From NCBI GenBank assembly GCA_036971615.1, contig JAYKKR010000054.1, positions 1 through 64,000 of the forward strand: a stretch of 64,000 bases of DNA, read 5' to 3'. Shown piece by piece: positions 48,201-60,016 of this stretch (position 1 is its first letter; every line of letters begins with the position of its first letter). The stretch comes from Amyloporia xantha. Taxonomy: Eukaryota > Basidiomycota > Agaricomycetes > Polyporales > Adustoporiaceae. The position numbers and the translations under genes were made by a program. Below the pieces are notes generated by a model. That model saw nothing but the letters and a program-made list of their open reading frames with translations, made no database searches and was not told where the DNA came from.

Positions 48201-50347
48201 TGCCTGTAATCCTAACATCTACGGTGATGCCTTCAGCCTGACACGTGTATCCTTCTCTGCATGGCCTTGTGATGATGTTTGACGACAAACAATTGGTTAG
48301 TCTTGCCTGTGGCAGCTTGCAGGAGATTCACATGCCAATTGTTCAGAAAGGGATTCGAAACGCGCAGATACACTACCGGACAGCCGACGAGGTCCGGACA
48401 GTCTGCGACTAAGGCGTCGGGTGCGCCACATGTATGTTTGCTTGCATGCCATCATGTTCCACAGGGTATACACGGTGCTCCCCTTGTTTTGCAAAAGGGT
48501 TCGGCCTCAGTCAGTAGTACATCCGATGGACATCAGCATGACTGGTGTACACGTTCCTGAAACTAATACACCGATTTGGACTCACAGGATGCATCTAAAC
48601 AAGGTACTGCATACATGAAATCGATGAGATAGAGCGGTAGAGAGTTCTCCGTGCACTAGAACAGTCAGTAGAGTCAGCATCACCCGAAATTCATGATTGA
48701 TGCATAAGGGTACGTACCGCACTGCTATCCCCCATTTATGCAGAAAAGCTTCGAATGCTGCTGTTTCGCCCTTGTACATTATTCCAGCGATGGAAGTCCA
48801 AAGGAAAACAATAGCGCGGAACATTGGGAACAATACGGTCCGTCTGATTTAGTGTCAGGAAGGGACCTTGTTGAGGATGGCGACTTGGGAAGCCGCGTGT
48901 AAATGAACACGCACGTAGAGTGACTCCAAATTTTCGAGTCCCCTGTGTTCGCTAAGAACAGCCCCAGATCCAGAATCAGGTCACCGCGCAAAGTCAGTCC
49001 TGGTCGGCTTATGTTTGCATCCACCCCAAATCACCGCATTTCAACTAGAATCCGTTGCGAGCTTCGCCGCAGATTTTCTGACAGTACAGCTATGAAGAAC
49101 ACAGCATCGCATCTCTTCATTCCAGACTCTGTGCACTAATGGCCGGTCGGTCAGCACTAGCAGAAAAATCGTATGGAGTCCTTTCCTCCTCGGTTGTGGC
49201 AGTGCGGATTGCTGGATAAGGCCTGAGCGCAGAGCCTTTGGGACTACACAGTCATATTGCTGACGTAGAGCATGAGAATACAAGTATTTGGGAGCTCCAG
49301 TCGCTGAGATCTGTCGTTTGTTTAGATCAGCTGCGTGCACGCGAAGAACTGGTGTCGTTCAATTGCTATAATGGCCAGTGAAGATTGAAAGAAGCGTGCC
49401 AATCTTATCGAAATTCCAGAGCACATTGGAGGCTTCCCTCCATTGCTAGAAATAAGTGATATCGAAACTTGACCATGCGATTCACCATGAGCTAGACTAA
49501 AACGAAAACACACCAGAGGGTAGGTGCAGGCACGAGGGGTTGCAGGCACAGCGGTAAACAACAGCTACAGAAATCAGATACGGGTGCTTGAATCTGATTC
49601 TCCAAGTACTTCTCGAACGCAGAAGTACCACACCAGTGGCACGGCTCGAGGAGACTGAGAGGAGTCAACCGTGCCATATCTGACGATGTGGGAGTAAATT
49701 GGGCGGTGCTACTATACCATATCCCGCATAGACCAGAAAGCAATTCCATGCTCCCTGGGCGTACTCTGTCCTTGCTTTTCGTGGTTTCTCCATTCGCGTC
49801 AACGCTCCATTTCATTACCTATGATTATCCGTTTCGAATATGATTTCCCCGTATACCAACGTGTCCTATTCGGCACATACGCTTAGCATAGGACAATAGA
49901 TCTGTGGAAACAAGCTCAACAAATTCTTTCTCACCCAGAAGACGCCGATGTCCAGCTATGATGGATATGTTATTGATAGCGGCGAATGGACTCTAGGCTC
50001 GGTCCCTGTTTGCAATTGGACCCTTAAAGATTTCGACCCCATTGTGAAATTATCAGACGAGCATGAGGAGTGAGCAAGGCTTCAGAGAAGGAAACGATTG
50101 AAGCTCAGAGTCAGATTGGAGGCACCGCTGGAAGACTTTGATTTCGAAGACAACACGTGACCGTGCCTCTGAGAGACGCGTTCAGAAGTGGACGCGTTCT
50201 GGCTCAGATGACACGACGCCACACTGGCAGCTGGCACCGTCCTCAAACTCAGACGCAATTGCCTCCGGACTTTGATATTTAAGCAGTACGTAGGTGGGCC
50301 AAATCAGCACTCAATCCCTCCTCGCTTCACTGTTGTTCGTTCTCGCA
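48201..50347. other. left part of unit 2, no assigned gene
   Basis: Counterpart of 41720-43866 with scattered substitutions and small indels. The same unassigned minus-strand frames occur (49815-49492). Its last 250 bp, just before NTPase copy 2, are strongly diverged from unit 1. Confidence 0.4.
50276..50283 (+). promoter_or_regulatory. TATA-like box of NTPase copy 2
   Basis: TATTTAAG, followed by CAG as in copy 1, ends about 64 bp before ATG 50348. Confidence 0.45.
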
Positions 50348-53300
50348 ATGCATCCCAATCTTCAACTTGCCGTCGGTACTAGTAGTGCGCCAGGGTCCGA
50401 CAAAATCCCCGCCAAACGCACGCCATCCGGAGGCTCGTTAGATGGTCAATCGCCAAGCAAGAAACGGGCACAGGACCGACTTCCGCTTTCCTCCTCCGAT
50501 TGGGAAGAGCTCAACCCCAGGTTGCAGCGACGTATCGAAGAGGCTGCCACACTACTAGGCCAATCCATGGATAGGATCGGGCCTACAATCCTCGGCAGTC
50601 TTCGCTCTCAACGTCCAAATAGCAGTGTCTTGTTTATTATACCTCTGCTTGCTTCACTTTCTTCTACCCTGATCGAAGCACGCCCCTTCCTTCAATCTAT
50701 TGTGGAAAACATTGGCGACAACGATGAGGAGCAGGATAAAGCGAGTCAAAGGATGCGAACTGAATATAGAGCAGAAGACTATGCCGGACTGGCCAACTCA
50801 TTCGAACACGCTCTAAACTCTGGCCAATGGCAAGAGGTGTGCAACATCGGTGAGTTTTTCCTCGCAGTCGGCTTGCATAACATTCAAGTTGACGAAAAGT
50901 TTTAACAGAGTTTCTTAGACGTCGCGATTCCACAGGCAAAGAAGCAGATGAACGTAGACAGGATATATATATAGAGGAACAGATCAAGGGTACGTGCGGA
51001 TGTTATCATTGCGACTCTCTGGATTCTGACCTATAGTGCAGCGGTGAAGGATGCTTGGGCCATTCCCTTCGCAGGCGAGGCAGCATCAGCTGTCTGGGAA
51101 AATATTGTCGCACACTTTAAACCAGCGATGATGAACGCCATGGCGTCCGAGAAAATCTACGCGAACTATTTCACTATTGTCCAATCCTCTGGTATGGGTA
51201 AATCCCGAGTGGTTGACGAGCTGGCAAAGAGCCGTTTTGTGATTCCCATGAATCTAAGGAGTGGTGGACATGGTGCGTCAGATATTTGAGCTCATACGCT
51301 GGCAGTGTAACAAGTACTAATGACCGATATATAGGTTTTCCTCCTCCAGATGTCAAACTTAGGGATTTTCTAACAGCCCATTTCGATGACTCGGACACGG
51401 TCTTCGCGCGGGCCTCTGCCTGTTTGGAGGCATTATTCGAAGAGTCGCAGAAACAAGTGTTACAGATCAAGCAAGATGGCCAGATGCGGACGGAGACACA
51501 AATTGCGTCCGAATTCAGAGAATTGATGTCCCAGGGTCAGACGGCGAATAAGCATGGTCCATTTCGTGTGAATTTCTATGATAATGTGGTCAATAAGGCA
51601 AATGAGGTGAGAACGTCAACAGCTTCATCATATGTGCTGATATTGATATGGTAAATACCACAGAAACTCGAAGGCGGAACGTCCCGCTACATGAGGGAGC
51701 ATGCCTCACCGAGCAGAATCAAACCCGATGGAGAGGAGTCTGTCATCTTTGGGCCGGTAGCCGCTTTCGAGGAGCTATACGAAACGTTGACAGAAAACGT
51801 GCAGCTGTCGGTTGGGAGCAATAAGGTAAGCAAGTATGGTATTGGTCATTTGTGACTGTGAAGCTGACTCGGAAGTACAGAGTACCAGCAAGTCTGCGGC
51901 GGAAGAGAAACGACCACCTCGGGTTGTACTGGTTTTCGATGAGGCGCATTCTCTCAACATGAAACAGGGGAAATTTACTTCTTCACCGGATGCGACGTCG
52001 ACTCAGACCAAGTCGGATACTGAATCAGAAGGCACCAACTTCGTTCAATTGCGGCGCGCTCTTAGGGGGCTCAATAGTTGCCACATGTTTTCCCTCTTCC
52101 TCTCTACGACGGGAAAAATGCTTCAATTTTCTCCTGCAAAAGCGATGGACTTTTCAAGGAGAGTAACAGAGGGCGAGCTTGAACTCATCCAGCCTTTCAC
52201 GGACCTTGGATTTGATCATCTTGCCGAGAAGTTTCGCGATGACGGTGGCTGGGATTTGTACAAAGTGACTTCGGATAAGTATATGACACACCTTGGTCGT
52301 CCATTGTGAGTACCTTCGCTTCAAATTGAGAGTACTAGTAATGTACTCACTGTCATTCTCACAGACTCGGTTCTCTTTATAATAAACAAAAGGAAAGTCT
52401 TAAAGAACTCCTAATCCCATTCGCGGCAAGCAAATTGCTGAACAGGGACCAGGGAAAAATGAAGAAACTGGAAGACAACCAGGCCTTTGCGGTACTTTCC
52501 CAGAGATTAGCGCTGGAGTTCAGGACCACGCGCTTCATTCTTCCGCAAGAAGAGGAGCAAGTCGAAGGCCACATGAGGGTCTGCTTGAAGATTGATGCTG
52601 ACTCACAGAGCATGCAAAGTGTCTCGGGATCCGAACCGTTCTTCGCTGAAGCAGCCTACTTCGTGATGCAAGACAAAGGCTTGAATTTTGATCCACCTGT
52701 TGCTCTGATGCCTATCCTGCAAGGGTATGGAATAGACCAAGGTGATCGAGGGGAGCTCATCGTCCTCCTGTTGATGATCCTTGCACGGGATCGTACCGTC
52801 GGACCCCCTCGCAGGGACGGCAGACCAGAAAGCGACACTCGTGTTTTGAGTCTGGGGAGCTTCTTACACAATCTCTTCCGCGTGTCATGCTGTGACGTCC
52901 TCGATACAGTACGAACTCACGCTGCCTCTAATTCGAAAATCGAGACACTGCGAACGCACATTGGCGATTCCCACTTCCATTTCAATCACTTCCAGAAGGT
53001 CCACCAGCTCGACGCTATGCGGCGCAAGAACATCATGCGCTTGATGGTGCGCGGCGCAGGGGTCATATGCGGCAATTGTCAGCCAGGCATTGACGGCGTC
53101 ATTGCTTTCTGCGCTGAAGGGAAGGCTATCTCCGTCCAAAATACGGGTCTTCTCATGTGGCAGGTCAAACTGGATAGGAGATATACAAGCACCCCCAAAT
53201 GGGAGCTCTTCGACCTGATGGATCCTGCCAAGCTTGGGTTCTTTGATGACGAGAGACCACAGGACCTGCCGGCTAAACCAATCCCCATCATACGCATTGT

Positions 53301-53628
53301 ATTTGCTCTTGCGGCAAAGACACCTTCTGTCAAGGTCAGACTGGCAGCGGAAGATGGAATGGACAAGAAGCCAGGCGCGGAACCGGCGGCAGGCCCACGA
53401 TTTCAGACTTACGACATATGGTGTGCCGGGCTAAGTGGTGAAACTCTTGTTCCCGTCATGGAAAATGAGAATGCCTGGCAGGCACTGCCGCAAGCCTGGT
53501 ACGGTTGGGAGGCAATTTATACGGACGAGAACATGTCGCCATCGCGGAAAGCGCTTCGCCAATCCCAGAATCCCGGCGCAGGCACTGCTGACGGATTCTC
53601 CTCGAACTGGATTGATCTGGATGGGTAG
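50348..53628 (+). CDS. Crinkler/RHS-like P-loop NTPase with candidate PD-(D/E)XK C-terminus, copy 2
   Basis: Paralogue of copy 1 with the same exon layout, about 975 residues. Start ATG 50348 (MHPNLQLAVGTSSAPGS) aligns with copy 1's MHPT start. It has the SPSKKRAQ basic motif, Walker A SSGMGKSR (about 51187), Walker B VVLVFDEAHSL (about 51922), SLFLSTTG, GDRGELIVLLLMILARD and GVICGNCQPGIDGVIAFC. Exon 1 is only about 75-80% identical to copy 1, exons 2-5 are almost identical in DNA including introns, and the last two exons diverge again (GKMLQFSPAKAMD versus GNMFQISPMVSTN). It stops earlier (DLDG, TAG at 53626) because copy 1 has CAG there. Domains intact. Same caution on function as copy 1. 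Confidence 0.72.
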
Positions 53629-54246
53629 AGGGTATGAAACTGACCGCGACGAAGGGCGCCTTACCGCTCACACGATTGCTATCGTCCTCAGACCGGTCTG
53701 GGTCGTAAGTAATGGTACTTGATCGGTGATTCTATAACTACTAGCGTTCGCGTGGCTCTGATATTTGCGACGAATTTTGCTTCATGAAAGTAGTACGATG
53801 TAGACATGATGAAACAATGTTGTCGGAAGTTTCCTGCGTCAATTGCAATCTCGAAATATTGCGATAACATTGAGTGACATTGTGACTCATTTTGAGCACG
53901 AATTTCCATTACAATTGCCTTATAAAGTCATCACGGTCATTGCAATGGCATTGCAATGGCATTGCAACGGCGTCACAGTGATTGTGATGAATTGCAATCG
54001 AGCCGAAAACGCTTAGACATTGAGTGCCATTACAAACCATTGCAAACCGGTCTGGAAATCTCCGACAGTACAACCATCTTCAGCGATGGCAACGATGACA
54101 GCGATGACCTAGTCAAGCACAAGGACCATCCCAGACGCGTGACGGCCCAGTGAAATGAACCTTCTCGCTGCAATAGCTCGTGACGATAGATGATAAAACG
54201 AGAACAGTAGAATGTACAAACAACTCGATTCGCAACATTGTGCGTA
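53629..54246. other. 3' part of unit 2
   Basis: Downstream DNA of NTPase copy 2 containing the 247-bp inserted element; the duplication ends at about 54179. No gene. Confidence 0.5.
53821..54067. mobile_element. 247-bp TIR-bounded insertion (MITE-like)
   Basis: Present in unit 2 and absent from unit 1, where AACAACGTACAA is continuous. Ends TGTCGGAAGTTTCCTG and (complement of the right end) TGTCGGAGATTTCCAG form an imperfect 16-bp inverted repeat. GT occurs on both sides (53819-53820, 54068-54069), so the target duplication may be only 2 bp. The interior is rich in ATTGCAAT-type motifs, with CATTGCAATGG repeated. No reading frame. The superfamily cannot be fixed from the ends alone. Confidence 0.72.
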
Positions 54247-55764
54247 TCAGTCCTCTATTCCCTCCTCCGCTTCCGCATGCACCTGTGTCTCGTCGGCCGA
54301 CTCCACTTGTACCTCATCCGTCGATACTGCCTCTACCTGGTCCGTCGACTCTGCCTCTAGTTCGTCTGTCGACTCCACCTCCGAATCGGTATTGTCCTGG
54401 ATTCCCATCCTTCGTTCTGCCCACGCGCCGACTTCAACGATAAGGTAAAACCGTCCATAAGCGTAGACCCAGCAGGGCTCGTTTCCGTACCAAGCATAGG
54501 GACTTTCAATTTGGAAAGCCTTCGGCGTTTGGGTTACCCAGTGAACAGTCACGTCGGGCTCTGATGGATCATCCGAACCTTCCGTTTCATACCCTGCCAA
54601 CACTTTGCCGCCGTGATCTCGCAGAACACTCCATAGCGCGGTGCCTTCTTCCACTGCATTCGAGTCCATATCAGGGACTGTCTCCATCATTACACGTACA
54701 TCACGCGAATCGTCCTCCATGACAACTTTCAGGTCCACTGTCAACGAGAGCTCATTGCAGACCTTCATGAGCACGGCGTCGCTGCCCTTTAATAAGGTCG
54801 TCAACCACCCGCTGCTTTTGTAGTCAATGTCGACAGGGTACCGATGGTGCAACCCGAAGCCAAGAAGACCGCCTTCCGGTAGAAATTCGGGATCGGCAAG
54901 AAGCTGTTTGAATGTCTTTTTGAGCAGCAACTCGTTATCGCGATGCAAGGTGGCGCATGGATCTGGAACGAGTGCATTCCTAACGTATAGATTATACGTC
55001 AGAGTGACTCGATATCCTGACGTGACTGGGGTGACTTCATGTTCGATGTCGCTGTAAAACGCGATGTACGCAATGCAAGGCTTGTCTTGTTCAGCGATTT
55101 GTTTGCCCGAGTCAAAGATCCACTCTTTGGAGTCGTGACGCAGCACGAGAGCGCCACCTTCGTGAGGCGTCGGGAACACGATAACGAGCGAACCAAACAT
55201 AGATTTACTCCGGGGAGTGTCCATGTGAGGTTTAAAGAAGTCGTCCTTCCCTATGCCATTCGAGTAAGTCTGCAATACATGGCCACCGTATGATCAAAGG
55301 CAAGACGTACCATAAACATTCAGTTTATACAGTTCTGCGTATATCGGCTTCTGCGCACGTCCCTCCAACAGATCTTCACGGACCACCTTGAGTAGGCCTG
55401 CACCATCCGGATCGATCTTCACGGCGAAATCCTGAGAGTCCAACTTGCGAGCTTTCCTGTACGACTCATCGTGGACATTCTTGTTATCAAGGCCAAACGT
55501 AGCGGCATCGCAAGTGTTGGAAAGGTGCTCCAGTTCTTCGGTCGTAGCATGAGCTAGATCAAGTCGACTATAATACATGCCATTAGTCATGGCATCCGAC
55601 AGAAATTCAAAAGGATCGACGACTCACCGCGCAGTGTCATTATAATCTTTACCGTAGAAAACGCGATACTGCCAATCAGGGAGGCAAAGAGTCCCTGAAC
55701 GGTATGGAGGTTTGTCAACAACGGCAGACCGAAGGGTGTCCAGCTGTTCGTCAAGAGTCGTCAT
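54247..55764 (-). CDS. prolyl-4-hydroxylase-like Fe(II)/2OG dioxygenase
   Basis: About 455 residues in three exons. ATG 55764 (MTTLDEQLDTLRSAV) leads to GTLCLPDWQYRVFYGKDYND, an intron, LDLAHATTEELEHLSNTCD, then KPIYAELYKLNVY joined by an intron to GKDDFFKPHMDTPR (the HxD iron ligands). The strand VIVFPTPHEGGALVLRHD follows. The distal His and 2OG-binding Arg lie in DIEHEVTPVTSGYRVTLTYNL, so the catalytic set is complete. The C-terminal about 45 residues are an acidic tail of four 8-residue repeats (ESTDELEA, ESTDQVEA, VSTDEVQV, ESADETQV). The fungal family is common and its substrates are mostly unknown; hydroxylation of a protein or small molecule is inferred. The splice at 55240-55310 uses the acceptor GGCATAG rather than the nearer TTGCAG to keep frame. 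Confidence 0.83.
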
Positions 55765-58129
55765 GAGGAATGTCTAGACAAATTCTGAGGGACTTGAAGG
55801 TAGTTTGTCGAGGTCAAGATATTGACGATGTCGTGCGCTTTGTCTCCCGCTTTTATGAGGAGACATACGTAAATTGGCCCATGCATACCCTTCGTCGCGG
55901 TGATCTTCCATCTATCCCGCCTTACCATTTAGAGCGATGAATCAGTATGTTGTGGGTCCACGATTCACGCGGGGAGTCAGTCGATACGAATTCAACAGAC
56001 TGTGAGAAGTATTGCCTCAAGCTCAAAGCGTGGATCACAGCCATCATCATATTATAGTCTAGGTCAGAACTCCCACTAGGCAAATCGATTATGTAAACAC
56101 GAGCGAGGCATCATCTAGGGGACAATACAACATGGACGAACCGTCATTGACATTCGGTTGCTGGCATGACGGAGTCAGAAATATGTGAATTGCGTTCAAT
56201 GACTCTGCCCTTTAGGTTTTCATTTCAACGGCACGCCCTGAGGCCGTTTTCCAAAATCTGGCTGACGGCACCACGGCTTGGCGCGAGGTTACATATCTCG
56301 GCGGGTAATCTCCTTAGCGGTATGAATAGGGTGAGTGCGACTACAATTCTGGGCATGAGCAATGGTACCGTGGTAGAATTACATCAACTCACTGTGCAGG
56401 GTCGCTCTTCAGTGATAGTCTTTACTACGCTTGAAGACAAGGCGTTCCCCTTATGTGAGAAAAGGTGTCGCTGATGCATGTACGGATGGTCATAAGCCGT
56501 TCGAAGATGGCGTTTGGTATAAGCGACATCATTACCTTGCCACTAGGATCTGACTCGTAAATGTGAAAGGCGACAGCGGATGTCGAGTCATCAAGCACCC
56601 CACTACTTTTGTCGTTCTTTGATCTAGCATTCCAATGAGGCGAATGCACCTAGATCTCAGGGTAACGCCACCGCGCGCGGGACTCACGATAAGCGGACGA
56701 TACGGCTTACCCAGTCATCCTTGCCTCATTCTTATTGAGCCGGGTAGCAAAGACGTAAACCGAGAGTAGTCGCTTTGATACGAAGGGACCCACAGTGCAC
56801 AACAATGGGGGACAGTGCATTGATCAGTATCGGTCCTGCGCAACGAGTCACAATCCATGCCGAGTGTCCTGGATCTTACCCGCCTTGGGTATGAGCTATA
56901 GCATGGGTCTGCTGGTTGCAGTTGATGTGTCGTCTTGGGTCCGATCATTTCGGGAAATCTTCGAGCGAGAAGAACATCGAAACCACTTGTTTCTGTGAGT
57001 ACCTTGGCAAAGAAAAGGGACGAAAAGTTAGGAGCATGACAACAAACAGATATTGACCTTGAAAAAACGAGCCACTCGAACAACGATCGAAAGATCCAGA
57101 ATTAGATGTCGCATCAAGTTTGATCTACGAGCCCAAAATGTCATCCGGAGGTTTTGGAACCTAATATACACAAACGACCACCAAGAAGATAGCTTACACT
57201 CGATGGCAAGGAGCTAGGTCGTCGAAGGACATACCCGGGAAATCTATAATATGGTTGAGCTCCCACATATTGAACCACATGATGATAGGGATCCGGAGAG
57301 ATCATGCCCGCAGTATCCCAACAGGCCGATATACCAGAAAAGAACTAGCTTTCTTGTCTTCGGATTTTTTGGACGCACGATCTGCGGATATCGAGCGCAT
57401 GGTCAATTTGCATCAGGACCACCATTCACTCTTTGCGCTGGGAATAATCGAGGGGTTCTACGCGCCCAAGGAGCTGCAGAACTCTATCCAACAACCGGTC
57501 AAACCACGGAGCCTAGACAGACACTAGCATTGGAAAGTCGATAGCCAGAATCGTCTGATCCTTGCGCGAATGAAGCGTCCTCCGTTTTCCCTGTCATGAG
57601 AAACGTACGAGCATTAGCCGCGCAACACGATATCGACACCAAGACAGCGGGGAATCGGTAGCTAAATATTGCAATAAAAACGGACCAGGAGAAGCCTGTC
57701 AGCGCGGCCAGATCGGAGTCGAGGGAGACTTCTCGGAAGTACAGTGTGGCTCCGCAGAATGAACCCACGGGCGGGCCGGCGAGGCGACAGGTGGAGATGT
57801 GCGAGCATAAGCAAAACGCGGTCATGCGCTTGGAGACACTGTAAGGTGCCCTGCATAGCCGCATTAAATGAGAGGTGTCTGGAAGACAGCTCATCGCGCT
57901 CGTCAACACCCTACCCATCGATATATTGAAAATTGACTCGTATTGACTCGGGCACGTTTGCAAGTCTATTCTCATCAGACAGGAGGATTAACTTTGGCTA
58001 CAAGTACAAAGATAGCCCAAAACATCCTGGACAGGGGTAGACAAGGTCCTCAGGCACGGTAGGCTTCGAATGTCCGCTCAGTCGGCGGACCAGAGAAACC
58101 GACACCTCGGGAACGTGTACAACGGTCAT
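55765..58129. other. gene-poor region, unassigned
   Basis: No gene can be supported. Coding-like but unrecognised pieces are minus 56649-56425 (VAFHIYESDPSGKVMMSLIP) and plus 57255-57527 (RKELAFLSSDFLDARSADIERM). They have no joinable neighbours and may be relics. Confidence 0.35.
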
Positions 58130-58700
58130 CGAAAATTCCGGATTTCACGCACCCCACGGCGATAGGACGACCGACCATCAGGCAGCAATAAGTGCCCCAG
58201 AACATCCAGACCAAAGACTAGCACAACTCCAGACGAGGTATGGTGAACGCAAGACGACATGATAAATCTCAAAGGGGAGACAGTTTCCCAGCGGCGGGCT
58301 CGCTGATCCTGACGAACCCGGTTACTGTATCGGAAAGGAACATATTGGCAACCAGCGGCGGTGTCAGGACATAAAGTACGAGAGCGATCGAAGGGCGCTT
58401 CGGACGAGGCACGATCCCAGCGTTCAAATCCGTGGGTACCTAGGGACGGCCAACGGATGTGAACTGCCACTGTAGGAAAGCAGCTAGCCAGACAATGAAG
58501 TAAGAGAAAACCACGCCTATGGAACCCGCGGCATGTCGACCGCGGCCGAGATGCACGCCCCGGGGTTTCGTCCAGAACAATCAGCAGACCAAGAATGGCC
58601 CCAGTGATGTCACGTCAAAGTCTACAGCCCACATTGCGAGGGAGAATCTAGGCTGAGAAGACCACGGGAGAAGAAATAGTTCAAATTCTGATCCCGCACC
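58130..58700 (-). pseudogene. possible relic of a membrane protein
   Basis: Read leftward, hydrophobic stretches appear in shifting frames with stops between them: GAILGLLIVLDETPG (about 58610), VVFSYFIVWLAAFLQWQF (about 58500), then PSIALVLYVLTPPLVANMF (about 58370). The pattern of several membrane-like segments interrupted by stops suggests a decayed multi-pass protein. The family is not recognised and chance cannot be excluded. Confidence 0.3.
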
Positions 58701-60016
58701 ATATCGAGGACGACAGATGAAACGACAAGAGGACAACGGGAGAAGAGAACACCACGCCAGAACTGGTTATCTGCTTTCAAACTAGCAAAGCAAACGTCAA
58801 CAACAACCTAGAAAGTCAACGGACGGTGTAACCGCGGAACAGCACAAGCAAAGATAGATCACTGACGCGATGCAAATATGGCGACGCAGTTTACGTGACA
58901 GGAATGGAATCGCTACACACGGAACATGCAGGAGTTTCAGACCATAATTGCAACCCCAAGCACTACTTCAGCCCGCAGTGAGAGCATCTATAGAAAGAGC
59001 TGTCTCAGGGTTTTATTTGGCCTGTCAATTCTACTAATTTTGGTCCCGCGATCCGCGATGCTACAGACCCCAGGTGCTGCAGATGAGTCGCAACGATCAG
59101 TGCCAGGTTGTCTGGGAAGTAGTCCGCACCGAAATCTTCCGAAAGATAAGCGTCTTTGAAGCCAGTTTATCTAATCGAAGGTGGACGGAAGCAGGTATCG
59201 GAGCCTCGTGAGGCTCGATATACCATGCTCAAACAGGCAAAGACCGCGTTTGAAAATCGCATAAGAGGCTGTACGTGAGGTGTTCTTGGTTCCGGAGTGG
59301 GTGCCTACGGAGGTTTCACTGACAGAGATCGAGACGTACCGCCAGTTCTAGATACGGAGATTCTCCGGTGAGTTATGTTTTGTAGAGATAGCGGACGACT
59401 TCTGAATCAGCTCGAGGACAACGGTGTATTGGCAATTTGTGCTTGAGTGTGCGCGCGCCTCGCCGGCACTCCTTGAAAGCTGCAGCTCGGGACCGAGTGT
59501 GTATTACTAGACTGCGGTGCGAGATGGCATCATCCAAACGAATACATGTATGGATCTGCCAGAGACCATTCGGGCAAGACATCTTGGGCTCAATGAGAAT
59601 GGGCGTTTGAGTTGGAGAAATGGCGGAGAAAGTGAAGGGCGCGATGCGGGAAATAGTCGGGGACGGAGAGGCTGCAATCAGAAGAGGGAGATGATATCTG
59701 CCAAAAGTACTGATTAGTTGGCCGTGTGGTTGGCAAGGCTTTACGGATACGAGGGCGTCGAGGTGAGAGATGAGAGCGAAGGAAGAGAAGCGAACCTTGG
59801 CAGAAATCTCGGGTTTATTACTTGAAACTCCGCCCGGATTGGACGCGCGACGGTGGCGTCTACTCTCTACCAAACTGACGCGGCCCCATCACCTGAGCGT
59901 ATATACGTCCCCGCCCTCCATCCTTTCCCTTCTCCGTCTCCCTTCCCCGGTCCTGCCTTTCGACCGACTGCACCGCCAAACACCTCCAGTCCATACTCTA
60001 CCAGCCTGTACTCACC
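58701..60016. other. upstream region of the proteasome gene, no gene supported
   Basis: A minus-strand open frame (59873-59373) is long but has no recognisable content. A plus-strand segment near 59175-59275 (GGRKQVSEPREARYTMLKQAKTAF) looks coding-like but isolated. Confidence 0.35.

Larger units (their letters stand above)
47486..54179. repeat. tandem duplication, unit 2 (about 6.69 kb)
   Basis: Head-to-tail copy of 41522-47485. The extra length is almost fully explained by two insertions: 507 bp plus an 8-bp target duplication at 47686-48200, and 247 bp plus 2 bp at 53821-54069. Most of the left part is about 95% identical to unit 1 by eye, but patches around 43590-44340 versus 50070-50825 are far more diverged. 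Confidence 0.9.

Noticed and set aside
59840..59870. GGTGGCGTC resembling the proteasome promoter element GGTGGCAAA
   Set aside because: Only six or seven of nine bases match, and the regulator's site in basidiomycetes is not established.
59373..59873. Minus-strand frame of 166 codons divergent from the proteasome gene
   Set aside because: No family, motif or splice support; composition looks like chance.
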